A DNA stretch of 31,973 nucleotides from positions 53,802 to 85,774 of the forward strand of contig DAAI01000004.1 in assembly GCA_001701105.1 (NCBI GenBank), in the 5' to 3' direction. Positions 1 through 7,235 of the stretch are shown here, one piece after another. Below the pieces are notes generated by a model that was not told the origin of the DNA, made no database searches, and saw only the letters and a program-made list of their open reading frames with translations. The translations under genes were made by a program, and so were the position numbers. Each line of letters starts with the position of its first letter. The first letter of the stretch is position 1. Source of the stretch: Bacteroidales bacterium GP1 (GTDB taxonomy: Bacteria; Bacteroidota; Bacteroidia; Bacteroidales; Muribaculaceae).

Positions 1-573
1 CCTTGCGAAGCCGCAAAGCGTAATGGAGTCACTATTTCCGTTGACCTCAATTTCCGGAAAAAACTATGGACTCCCGAAGAAGCCCAAAGCATCATGAGGC
101 CTTTGATGAAATATGTGGATGTCTGCATAGGGAATGAAGAGGATGCAGAGTTATGCCTCGGATTCAAACCGGATGCGGATATAGAAAATGGCTATACTGA
201 TGCAAAGGGATATAAAAGCATATTCAAAGCCATGATGGATGAGTTCAAATTCCGATATGTTGTCTCAACGCTGCGTGAAAGCTATTCAGCCACTCATAAC
301 GGCTGGAAAGCAATGATTTACGACGGTAAAGAGTTTTACGAAAGTAAGCGATATGATATTGATCCGATAATCGACCGGGTAGGAGGAGGCGATAGCTTCT
401 CCGGCGGACTTATTCATGGCTTATTGACGATGCCCACACAGGGAGAGGCATTGGAATTTGCCGTAGCGGCTTCAGCCTTGAAGCAGACAATCAATGGTGA
501 TTTCAATCTTGTAAGTATTGCTGAAGTCAACGCTCTGGCTCAAGGCAATGGCAGTGGAAGGGTGCAAAGATAA
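1..573 (+). CDS. kdgK: 2-dehydro-3-deoxygluconokinase (PfkB-family sugar kinase), 5'-truncated by the window edge
   Basis: The frame is open from the first base, so the start lies outside the window and 190 residues are visible. It is the C-terminal half of a PfkB/ribokinase-fold kinase. The segment starts in the substrate-binding core (VDLNFRKKLW), followed by the CIGNEEDAELCLG segment typical of KDG kinases. The second PfkB signature, DRVGGGDSFSGGL, carries the catalytic base Asp at bases 391-393. The enzyme phosphorylates 2-keto-3-deoxygluconate with ATP to give KDPG in the cytoplasm. The KDPG aldolase gene starts 4 bp after its stop codon, which strongly supports KDG over other sugars as substrate and places both in one operon for hexuronate degradation. 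The family is clear; the substrate rests on the neighbour. Confidence 0.88.
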   Translation, partial: PCEAAKRNGVTISVDLNFRKKLWTPEEAQSIMRPLMKYVDVCIGNEEDAELCLGFKPDADIENGYTDAKGYKSIFKAMMDEFKFRYVVSTLRESYSATHNGWKAMIYDGKEFYESKRYDIDPIIDRVGGGDSFSGGLIHGLLTMPTQGEALEFAVAASALKQTINGDFNLVSIAEVNALAQGNGSGRVQR

Positions 574-577
574 AGCT

Positions 578-1237
578 ATGGCAAGATTCGATAAACAGAC
601 AGTGATGGCCAAGATTGCCGCCGCAAGGATGGTGCCGGTGTTCTATCATAAGAATCCTGATGTAGCAAAGGCTGTAATGAAAGCCTGCTATGACGGGGGT
701 GTGCGTGCTTTTGAGTTTACAAATCGCGGCGATTTCGCTCATGAGATATTTGCAGAATTGGTGAAATATGCGGCAACGGAGTGTCCCGATATGGCCATTG
801 GGGTAGGATCCATAGTCGAGCCGGGAACAGCCTCCTTATATATGCAATCGGGAGCCTGCTTCGTTGTAGGTCCGCTGTTCAATCCGGAGGTGGCGCGTGT
901 TTGCAACAGACGGCAAGTGCCATACGTCCCCGGATGCGGCACCGTATCGGAAGTTGGGTTAGCTCAAGAGATGGGGTGTGAGTTATGCAAGGTTTTCCCG
1001 GGTGATGTGCTTGGCCCTAAATTCATAAAAGGGCTTATGGCTCCTATGCCATGGTCCAAGTTAATGGTTACAGGAGGGGTAGAGCCTACAGGGGATAATA
1101 TAGCCCAATGGTTTGCAGCCGGTGCATATTGCGTAGGTATGGGCTCTAAACTATTTCCGAAGGATCGGATTGATACACAGGACTGGGATTATATCACTCA
1201 GAAATGTCGTGAGGCTTTGACATATTGTCACAAGTGA
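578..1237 (+). CDS. eda: KDPG (2-dehydro-3-deoxy-phosphogluconate) aldolase
   Basis: This class I aldolase splits KDPG into pyruvate and glyceraldehyde-3-phosphate. I chose the ATG at 578, giving 219 residues, because the conserved N-terminus (MARFDKQTVMAKI) begins there and the gene then follows kdgK by 4 bp. Upstream in-frame starts at 518 and 548 would lie inside kdgK. The (beta/alpha)8 landmarks are present: AFEFTNRG with Glu46 and Arg50, matching the LEVTLRT active-site strand of Escherichia coli Eda; the phosphate/pyruvate segment PYVPGCGT; and the Schiff-base lysine Lys138 in CELCKVFPG. TGGVEPT and GAYCVGMGS near the C-terminus form the phosphate-binding end. It is slightly longer than the roughly 213-residue E. 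coli enzyme. A hairpin terminator follows the stop codon. Confidence 0.93.
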   Translation: MARFDKQTVMAKIAAARMVPVFYHKNPDVAKAVMKACYDGGVRAFEFTNRGDFAHEIFAELVKYAATECPDMAIGVGSIVEPGTASLYMQSGACFVVGPLFNPEVARVCNRRQVPYVPGCGTVSEVGLAQEMGCELCKVFPGDVLGPKFIKGLMAPMPWSKLMVTGGVEPTGDNIAQWFAAGAYCVGMGSKLFPKDRIDTQDWDYITQKCREALTYCHK

Positions 1238-1263
1238 ACTTTTTCATTCAGAATAATATCAAT

Positions 1264-1297
1264 CAGGGTGTCTCAGATTTTACTCCGAGGCACCCTG
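1264..1297. terminator. Hairpin terminator between convergent genes
   Basis: An 11-bp stem (bases 1264-1274 with 1287-1297, one G-U pair, loop 12 nt) lies between the eda stop at 1237 and the stop of the minus-strand lipoprotein gene at 1319. It is followed by a T-rich stretch (GCTTTATTATT) on the plus strand. It is placed to end eda transcription and could serve both directions. Confidence 0.7.
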
Positions 1298-1318
1298 CAT
1301 GCTTTATTATTCCCCGGA

Positions 1319-2164
1319 TTATTGACGGATCACTTCCGTAAACTCCGGCATCTTGCCATTTTCTACCATCACATATATTGTGGATTTTGATGGTTGACCA
1401 TCGGGAGTCATCGCATCGACATCAAAGCGGTATTCTGTTCCATCCGGGCACTGACGTGATGTGGCGGCCGCCGGACTGCCGAGGGGAAATTTATAATCTC
1501 CACACGCCTGACCGAAAACCTGCTTTTCTGAATCGGTCACCGGGTGATAGGCCGGAAAATCGGGCAAAGCATCTATATTTCCGGCAATATACCCGCGCTC
1601 TATTAGGAACCTATTCACCACTTCCGGAGCTTTATTTATCCTTACATCGCGCATTCCAAAACCTTGTATCACATTTGCATCCGGCTCTGCTTTTTTCAAT
1701 GCTTCGGTTACTGTGGCTGTTCCTCCGCTGCCGAAGGTTACGAAAGTTATCAGGGTCTTACCCTTAAGCTCGTTTTCTTTGATCCATGTATCCATAGGCG
1801 AAGCGAACACTCCTCCCCATACCGGAGTTCCGATAAAGATCGTGGAATACTTCGATAAATCTACATTAACCGGCTTTATGGCTACCTGCACACTGTCTTT
1901 CATTTCTTCAAGCCATCTCTGGATCGTGGCATCATAGTCCTCCGGATAAGGCACCTCTGCCTCTATTTCCAAAGTCTTGCAACCTATGGCCTTCCCTATT
2001 TCATCGCCAAGACTTTTAGTAATGCCTGTCTGGGAATAGTATACCACCAATGTGCTGTCGGGATTCAGGGTGTTTCCATCGCCTGCCGTATCCCCCGCTT
2101 TCTTTGCTGCGCATCCGCTCATAGTCATAATCGCTGAAATTCCTAATATCGTTAACTTATTCAT
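1319..2164 (-). CDS. Lipoprotein with a flavodoxin-like domain and a C-terminal extension
   Basis: The protein has 281 residues. The first 18 form a lipoprotein signal with lipobox MSGC (Cys18), so it should be exported and lipid-anchored. Residues 38 to about 190 look like a flavodoxin domain: beta strand TLVVYYSQTG, phosphate loop SQTGIT (44-49), then IFIGTPVWGG (110-118) and TFVTFGSGGTAT, the usual FMN-contacting loops of the Flavodoxin_4 type. Residues about 220-281 form an extra domain, rich in beta-strand-like sequence (YRFDVDAMTPDG, STIYVMVENGK), that I do not recognise. Flavodoxins normally carry FMN in the cytoplasm as low-potential electron carriers; an exported version would need flavin in the periplasm, or may bind none. 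It is a single gene with its own promoter, divergent from fcl. Family confidence is good; function is unknown. Confidence 0.8.
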   Translation of the reverse strand: MNKLTILGISAIMTMSGCAAKKAGDTAGDGNTLNPDSTLVVYYSQTGITKSLGDEIGKAIGCKTLEIEAEVPYPEDYDATIQRWLEEMKDSVQVAIKPVNVDLSKYSTIFIGTPVWGGVFASPMDTWIKENELKGKTLITFVTFGSGGTATVTEALKKAEPDANVIQGFGMRDVRINKAPEVVNRFLIERGYIAGNIDALPDFPAYHPVTDSEKQVFGQACGDYKFPLGSPAAATSRQCPDGTEYRFDVDAMTPDGQPSKSTIYVMVENGKMPEFTEVIRQ

Positions 2165-2222
2165 AAATAATAATTTTACTCCATATAGATTATAAGAAAC
2201 CCATACTGTTAAAATTTTAATT

Positions 2223-2254
2223 CAAAGATAAGCGAATTTCTTTAAAATGCCAAA
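2223..2254 (-). promoter_or_regulatory. Bacteroidota-type promoter for the flavodoxin lipoprotein gene
   Basis: On the minus strand there is TTTG (2254-2251), a 20-nt spacer, and TATCTTTG (2230-2223). This matches the -33 TTTG / -7 TAnnTTTG consensus of the Bacteroidota primary sigma factor exactly. Transcription would start near 2215, about 50 nt before the start codon. Confidence 0.65.
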
Positions 2255-2297
2255 TATATTATCGCCTCTCGCAAAGTGGATTCCTCATAGCCACCCT

Positions 2298-2329
2298 CTT
2301 GCCGAAGCGGATTATTCTTTGTAATTTTG
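2298..2329 (+). promoter_or_regulatory. Bacteroidota-type promoter for fcl-cobW
   Basis: CTTG (2298-2301, three of four bases of TTTG), a 20-nt spacer, and TAATTTTG (2322-2329, a full TAnnTTTG match). The predicted start is near 2337, leaving a leader of about 58 nt before the fcl ATG. Confidence 0.55.
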
Positions 2330-2394
2330 CATAATTAATACGCTTGACCAACTTACGGGGATTAAGCACAATATAAAATAATCATAATCACATT

Positions 2395-3336
2395 ATGGAG
2401 AAAGATTCCAAGATATATGTGGCCGGACATCGCGGCATGGTAGGTTCGGCGATTGTTCGGGAACTGAAAAGGCAAGGTTATACTAATATCATAACGCGCA
2501 CGCATTCCGAACTCGACCTTATCAATCAGCAGGCTGTAAATGACTTTTTCGCTTCTGAAAAGCCTGAATATGTTTTTCTTGCAGCAGCAAAGGTAGGTGG
2601 AATTCAAGCAAACGCATCAGCTCTGGCAGACTTTATGTATCATAACATGATGCTGGAAATGAATGTAATTCATGCAGCATGGAAGTATGGATGTAAGAAA
2701 CTTGAATTTCTCGGTTCGTCGTGCATCTATCCGCGAATGGCCCCGCAGCCTATGAAGGAAAGCTGCCTGCTCACATCTGAACTCGAGAAAACAAATGAAG
2801 CATACGCCCTTGCTAAGATTTCAGGTTTAAAATACTGCGAATTTCTTAACCGGCAATATGGCACGGATTTCATCTCCGTAATGCCAACAAATCTTTACGG
2901 CCCGAACGACAACTATCATCCAACCCACTCCCACGTACTTCCGGCCCTTATCCGACGGTTTCACGAAGCCAAGTTGGCGAATGCCCCTGAAGTGGTATGC
3001 TGGGGTGACGGATCTCCGCTCCGTGAATTTTTATATGTGGATGATCTCGCCAATCTGTGCGTTTTCCTTATGAATAATTATTCCGGGAACGAGACAGTGA
3101 ATGCCGGTACCGGAAAGGAACTGACCATCAGGCAACTTGCTGAGACGGTCGCAGAGATAGTGGGTTATAAGGGACGCCTGGTATGGGATGTCACCAAGCC
3201 TAACGGCACTCCCAGAAAGCTCCTGGATGTATCAAAAGCGCGTAACCTTGGATGGGAATATAAGATCGAACTGCGAGACGGAATACGCCTCGCTTATGAG
3301 GACTTCCTTAACAATCCTAATCGAATGGAAAGATGA
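2395..3336 (+). CDS. fcl: GDP-L-fucose synthase
   Basis: This extended short-chain dehydrogenase, 313 residues, is the normal length for Fcl/WcaG. It epimerises and reduces GDP-4-keto-6-deoxymannose to GDP-L-fucose with NADPH in the cytoplasm, supplying fucose for capsules and glycoproteins. The NADP-binding Rossmann motif is GHRGMVG (11-17). The substrate-side motif LGSSCIYP contains Ser109, and with Tyr137 and Lys141 (in AYALAK) completes the Ser-Tyr-Lys triad. PTNLYGPNDNY and GDGSPLREFLYVDDLA are characteristic of the family. The preceding enzyme, GDP-mannose 4,6-dehydratase (gmd), often adjacent, is not in this window. The start at 2395 is the first Met of the conserved N-terminus. The stop overlaps the next gene (ATGA), indicating translational coupling. 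Confidence 0.95.
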   Translation: MEKDSKIYVAGHRGMVGSAIVRELKRQGYTNIITRTHSELDLINQQAVNDFFASEKPEYVFLAAAKVGGIQANASALADFMYHNMMLEMNVIHAAWKYGCKKLEFLGSSCIYPRMAPQPMKESCLLTSELEKTNEAYALAKISGLKYCEFLNRQYGTDFISVMPTNLYGPNDNYHPTHSHVLPALIRRFHEAKLANAPEVVCWGDGSPLREFLYVDDLANLCVFLMNNYSGNETVNAGTGKELTIRQLAETVAEIVGYKGRLVWDVTKPNGTPRKLLDVSKARNLGWEYKIELRDGIRLAYEDFLNNPNRMER

Positions 3337-4589
3337 AAAATACTGAATCAATACCCGTCCTGCTGCTTACAGGCTATCTTGGGAGTGGCAAGACCACTCT
3401 CCTAAATCGAATCCTTAATAATAGAAAAGGAATCAGGTTTGCAGTAATAGTCAATGATATAGGAGAAGTAAATATTGATGCCGACCTCATAGCCAAAGGG
3501 GGTATCGTCGGTACAAACGATGATTCACTCGTTCCATTGCAGAACGGCTGCATTTGCTGCTCCCTGCGTACAGATCTCGCGCAACAACTCGTTGACCTTG
3601 CACTTACCCGCAACTTTGACTATATCGTAATCGAAGCCAGTGGAATTTGCGAGCCTGAACCTATTGCCCAGACAATATGCTCCCTTCCTGCCATGGGAGA
3701 AGATTTCACAAAGGGTGCGGAAGTCCATCTCGACTGCATAGCTTCAGTAGTTGATACGCTGAGATTACGGGATGAATTCAGTGCCGGCGATAGTCTAAAA
3801 AGCAATAAGATAGCAGAGAATGATCTCGAAGCCCTAGTAATTCAACAGATCGAATTCTGCAACCTTATTATCCTCAATAAAATTTCGGAGGTATCTAAGG
3901 AAGATGCGGAGCATATCAAGGCTGTAATCAGGGCCATTCAACCGGTAGCCGAAATTAAGGAATGCGATTTCTGCGACATCCCTCTTGACGACTTGTTGAA
4001 TACCGGATTATTTGACTATGAGCGGGTAGCCACATCTGCGACATGGGTGCAAAAAATAGAGGATTCATCAGAAATTCACGAAGATGAACCCGACGAAGAT
4101 GAACCCGACCACGAACATGAGCACGGACATCATCACCATCACGATGAGGAGGATGACCATGACCATGAACACGGCCATCACCATCATCATGACCATGCCG
4201 ACGGTCATTCCCATCAGGAGGAATTCGGAATATCCACATTCGTCTATTTCGCTCGTAAACCATTTTCTCTAAACCGATTTGATTATTTCTGCGCAAAGAA
4301 ATGGCCGAAATCTGTAATTCGGGCTAAAGGTGTCTGTTATTTCGCTGAAAATCCGGATATGAGCTATCTTTTCGAGCAGGCCGGAAGTCAAAAACGATTG
4401 ATTGAGGCAGGTAGATGGTATGCCACTGCTCCAGAAGAAGACCTGAAGGTGCTTCTGGCCCGTGAGCCGGGATTAATGAATGACTGGGATCCTGTATACG
4501 GCGATAGAATGGAGAAAATCGTATTCATAGGCAAAGATATGGATAAGGACGCCATCATAGCCTCGCTCGACAACTGCCTGCAGGCTTAA
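3333..4589 (+). CDS. CobW/COG0523-family GTPase, probable zinc metallochaperone, with a His-rich insert
   Basis: This 418-residue G3E GTPase has Walker A GYLGSGKTT (14-22), the conserved metal-binding CxCC motif in NGCICCSLR (Cys73, Cys75, Cys76), ASGICEPEPI, and NKIS as the base-recognition motif. Residues about 249-297 form an acidic, His-rich linker containing a tandem 16-residue duplication (259-274 and 275-290). The CobW C-terminal domain follows (STFVYFARKPFSL to EAGRWYA). COG0523 proteins use GTP hydrolysis to load metal, usually Zn(II), into client enzymes; the His-rich linker fits zinc or nickel handling. Metal identity is inferred. The ATG overlaps the fcl stop by 4 bases, although no functional link to fucose synthesis is known. 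A cobalamin role (CobW proper) is less likely because no cob genes are nearby. Confidence 0.88.
   Translation: MKNTESIPVLLLTGYLGSGKTTLLNRILNNRKGIRFAVIVNDIGEVNIDADLIAKGGIVGTNDDSLVPLQNGCICCSLRTDLAQQLVDLALTRNFDYIVIEASGICEPEPIAQTICSLPAMGEDFTKGAEVHLDCIASVVDTLRLRDEFSAGDSLKSNKIAENDLEALVIQQIEFCNLIILNKISEVSKEDAEHIKAVIRAIQPVAEIKECDFCDIPLDDLLNTGLFDYERVATSATWVQKIEDSSEIHEDEPDEDEPDHEHEHGHHHHHDEEDDHDHEHGHHHHHDHADGHSHQEEFGISTFVYFARKPFSLNRFDYFCAKKWPKSVIRAKGVCYFAENPDMSYLFEQAGSQKRLIEAGRWYATAPEEDLKVLLAREPGLMNDWDPVYGDRMEKIVFIGKDMDKDAIIASLDNCLQA
4107..4202 (+). repeat. Tandem 48-bp duplication coding the His-rich linker
   Basis: Two adjacent 16-codon units (4107-4154 and 4155-4202) encode near-identical Asp/His-rich segments, each with five consecutive His. 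They differ at three residues by eye. This is a local duplication inside the CobW-family gene that could expand or contract. Confidence 0.75.
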
Positions 4590-4626
4590 TAAGCTGTTTC
4601 GCTTCTCCATTATCCAAAAGCGCAAT

Positions 4627-4667
4627 ATATAGCCCCGACAGAAAGATTTTTTTCGTCGGGGCTATAT
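4627..4667. terminator. Strong hairpin terminator after the CobW-family gene
   Basis: A perfect 13-bp inverted repeat (4627-4639 with 4655-4667) has a GC-rich core AGCCCCGAC/GTCGGGGCT and a 15-nt loop that itself holds a T-run. It lies 37 bp after the stop at 4589. The 3' side continues CTTTATC. It probably terminates the fcl-cobW transcript and, being symmetric, could also stop leftward read-through. Confidence 0.75.
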
Positions 4668-4866
4668 CTTTATCATCTCTTTCCATTCTAATATCTTCAA
4701 AATATCCATTAAAGAACAAATCTATATATTGCTGTCTGATAATAAAATGTGGTGACATACAAGGACAGTTGCCCCAATTCTCTTGATGGGATGAGAATGT
4801 TATCACTTCGTCAATTTCAAATGAATTTTGTTTCCGGTCGGGATTTTACATTCGCTCGTATTTTAT

Positions 4867-4890
4867 TTCCGGGTAACTTATTTACCGGAA
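4867..4890 (-). terminator. Hairpin at the end of the hut-rmuC-DUF4250 transcription unit
   Basis: An imperfect inverted repeat, TTCCGGTAA / TTACCCGGAA on the minus strand with one bulged base, has its left arm running into the stop codon of the DUF4250 gene (stop at 4884-4882). It is followed by ATAAAATAC rather than a clean T-run, so it may be a 3'-end processing hairpin. The rest of 4590-4881 beyond this and the hairpin at 4627-4667 shows nothing I recognise. Confidence 0.45.
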
Positions 4891-5088
4891 CTGATTTATC
4901 GCGCTATCGTAATCAAATCCGGCTTTATGGAGCTTGGTTTCAAGTTCTTCACGGTCGATATCAAGAGAGGAACATAAATCAGCGAGATCTTTATATTCAT
5001 CCCTCAACTTTGTATTTACCACGCTTAACAGCATGAATGGATCTTCCGGCATCATAGTTAGCATATCTTTATAGTTCTGGCAATTCAT
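4882..5088 (-). CDS. DUF4250 domain-containing small protein
   Basis: This 68-residue protein matches the DUF4250 pattern along its length: an N-terminal MPEDPFMLLSVVNTKLRDEY block, a short helix with LADLCSSLDID, and a C-terminal LHKAGFDYDSAINQF ending. It has no signal peptide or membrane segment, so it is expected to be cytoplasmic. It starts 20 bases inside the end of rmuC, so its translation is probably coupled to rmuC. Function is unknown for the family. As the last gene of the unit it would be expressed with the hut operon unless an internal promoter exists. The recognition is from memory of the family pattern. Confidence 0.8.
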   Translation of the reverse strand: MNCQNYKDMLTMMPEDPFMLLSVVNTKLRDEYKDLADLCSSLDIDREELETKLHKAGFDYDSAINQFR

Positions 5089-6460
5089 CTTTGATCGAAA
5101 CTGGGTCGATCAGGCTTTGTAATTTACTCTTTCTTTTTCCTTTATTATAAGAGGCTCCGAGATTTGTCAGCTTTCTGCAAGTGGCCGGAATGCTCTGTCC
5201 TCGGTCCGACAATTTCTTAAGGCTTTCCGTATATGCAGTATCTGCTTTCTTCAAAGCATCCCCCATATCAGAGAATTTTTCAAGAAATTGTCCTACCCTG
5301 TCAAGCATCTCATTGGCCAGCATATATACTTGCTGATGATTTTCAGCTTGATCCTGCTGTTTCCAGTTAAGGCTGATAATCTTCAACGCTGCATAAATAG
5401 TCTGTTCATCTGCTATATATATCCCCTGCTCCATGGCCTCCCGCCATAGACGGCGGTCCTCACTCGTGGCCAGATACAGAGCCTGACTCACCGGTACAAA
5501 CATTATCACATAATCCAAAGAACCTTTCAGATAACGGGAATAGTCTTTTGCGGCGAGTCGTTTGACATGACCGCGCAGACTATCGATATGCTCCTTCAGA
5601 TATTGCCGACGTTCCAGTTCGTTAGCAGCCTCATTGTAGCGAAAAAAAGCCGTAAGCGATACCTTGGAATCGATTATCACCTCATGCGTGCCATCCATAT
5701 GGAGAATCACATCCGGTTGCAGGGAATGCCCGTCATCCCCCTTTATCTGACGCCCGTTTTCATCAACTATAAAAGACTGGGTATCGAAATGAATTCCTTT
5801 CTTCAATCCTGTGGCTTCAAGGATTTCCGATAAGATTCTCTCACCCCAATTTCCTTGAACTTTCACTCCCGCGCTTAAAGCTGATGTAAGACGATCGGCA
5901 CTCTCTTTTGCAGCCTGCGACTGCTTGAGCACATTCGTTATTCCTTCCTTCAGCTGACCGCTGAAATCAAGGTTCTTGTCCGTATTTTCCTTCACCGTCT
6001 CTCGCATCCGCCGGATATTCTCATTTAAGGGAGCGATTATCTGATCGATACTCTTCACACTCTCCTCGCTAAACTCTTTCTGACGTTCTTTGAGCAAGGT
6101 ATTGGTTGTGTTTATCACCTCCTCTCTCATCTTGGAAATGGTATCTTCAAATCGATTCGACATTGCTTCTATTGCTTCCCGGTGACGTTGCTCCTGCTGG
6201 GCAAGAACCCTGTCATGCTGCTCCTGCTGAAGCTTGATCGTCCTTGCGTTCTCTTCTTTTGTGATTGTCAGCAATCGTTCATTCTCCTCCTTGGCGATGT
6301 GAAGTATCCGCTCATTTTCCTCATTCAGTTCCTTGCGGATTGACTCCCGCTCTCCGGAAATCTTCGAAGCCAATTTACTTTTCGCCATTTCCCTCCCCAT
6401 AAAAATTCCGAGAATGAGTCCGAGGGCGAGTCCGATTATGATGAAAACAAGTGTATCCAT
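5069..6460 (-). CDS. rmuC: DNA recombination protein RmuC homologue
   Basis: The protein has 463 residues. An N-terminal membrane anchor (residues about 4-21, LVFIIIGLALGLILGIFMG) is followed by a long charged coiled coil (about 28-170) that contains a KEEN-type internal repeat (IAKEENERLLTITKEENA). The RmuC core follows: QGNWGERILSEILE (202-215), FDTQSF, LQPDVILHMDG and VIIDSKVSLTAFFRYNEA (about 248-275), the conserved restriction-endonuclease-like segment. E. coli RmuC limits inversions at short inverted repeats and is predicted to act as a nuclease. The gene sits 15 bp after the nitroreductase gene and overlaps DUF4250, so it is in the same transcript as the hut genes. The start at 6460 fits because the membrane helix begins right after it. 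Confidence 0.93.
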   Translation of the reverse strand: MDTLVFIIIGLALGLILGIFMGREMAKSKLASKISGERESIRKELNEENERILHIAKEENERLLTITKEENARTIKLQQEQHDRVLAQQEQRHREAIEAMSNRFEDTISKMREEVINTTNTLLKERQKEFSEESVKSIDQIIAPLNENIRRMRETVKENTDKNLDFSGQLKEGITNVLKQSQAAKESADRLTSALSAGVKVQGNWGERILSEILEATGLKKGIHFDTQSFIVDENGRQIKGDDGHSLQPDVILHMDGTHEVIIDSKVSLTAFFRYNEAANELERRQYLKEHIDSLRGHVKRLAAKDYSRYLKGSLDYVIMFVPVSQALYLATSEDRRLWREAMEQGIYIADEQTIYAALKIISLNWKQQDQAENHQQVYMLANEMLDRVGQFLEKFSDMGDALKKADTAYTESLKKLSDRGQSIPATCRKLTNLGASYNKGKRKSKLQSLIDPVSIKDELPEL

Positions 6461-6475
6461 ATTATTCCAGATTAA

Positions 6476-7231
6476 TTATTCCAATATCCTAAAAGTATCC
6501 CCGTCCCATTCTCCTTCAACGGGCAATGGCGCCTCAAAATTGAATTTACCGATTCCAAGATCAATTTTTGTCCCTCGACCTACTAATTTTGCTTTCAGAA
6601 GCAATTCCCCCTCCTCCATTTCCAAGTATATCCTCACCGGCTGACGATTGGAAGCTGACGGTGCACAAGCCAACCCTTCCAGACCCACCGGGAGCCATTC
6701 ATATTGACGCAATGCTTCGTGATATTCCCCGTCAGAACCGGCGAAAAAATCTCTTGCTTTTCGTTCTTTGCCATGAACCAATTTCCGTATTGTCCGACCC
6801 ATGAATGTTTCATTACCTCCGGGATAGCCGAACACTATTATAAATGGCAACTTTTCATATACCTCCATTCTCGCGGCTACATGCGCCGGCGAGTAAGACC
6901 CGGATATGAAGCAGCATCCGATTCCCCATTCAAGGGCTTTCATCACGAACTGCTCGCCATAATATCCGGCTTTTTCAATGGCACCTTCAAAAGAGGGGTC
7001 GACTACAGCCGCAAGATAATTTCGGGCGTTGCTGAACATACCATAGCTCCGGCTAAATCCTCTCATGGGGTCATCATCGCCGAAAGATAATTGAAAATTC
7101 AATCCGGCCACATGGCTATTGATGAATGTTGCTTCAGCAAGCAATTTATTCTTAACTTCGGAGGAGAGGCCCTCCGGGAGAAAACTCCTCACCGAACGCC
7201 TCTCCTTCAATTTTTTCAGTTCGACTATCAT
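6476..7231 (-). CDS. Nitroreductase-like flavoprotein (TM-nitroreductase type)
   Basis: This 251-residue protein begins with the nitroreductase FMN-binding pattern (LKERRSVRSF, residues about 8-17). Its central part, GYYGEQFVMKALEWGIGCCFISG, is the usual dimer/FMN-side helix, and PFIIVFGYPG is the second conserved strand. The C-terminal part (ACAPSASNRQPVRIYLE) repeats the nitroreductase-like SASNRQP motif, and the chain ends in a beta-rich tail (KIDLGIGKFNFEAP). The two-lobe layout resembles the putative TM nitroreductase family (TM1586 type). The substrate is unknown. It starts 4 bp after hutH, so it is co-transcribed with histidine degradation, but there is no evidence that it acts in that pathway. 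Confidence 0.8.
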   Translation of the reverse strand: MIVELKKLKERRSVRSFLPEGLSSEVKNKLLAEATFINSHVAGLNFQLSFGDDDPMRGFSRSYGMFSNARNYLAAVVDPSFEGAIEKAGYYGEQFVMKALEWGIGCCFISGSYSPAHVAARMEVYEKLPFIIVFGYPGGNETFMGRTIRKLVHGKERKARDFFAGSDGEYHEALRQYEWLPVGLEGLACAPSASNRQPVRIYLEMEEGELLLKAKLVGRGTKIDLGIGKFNFEAPLPVEGEWDGDTFRILE

Positions 7232-7235
7232 TTGC

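Noticed and set aside
3955..4296. 113-codon antisense frame rich in Arg/His/Asp
   Set aside because: Its composition is the complement of the His-codon repeats of the CobW-family gene; no independent evidence.
4749..5036. 95-codon open frame between the CobW-family gene and rmuC
   Set aside because: It overlaps most of the DUF4250 gene in antisense, and DUF4250 has clear family support.
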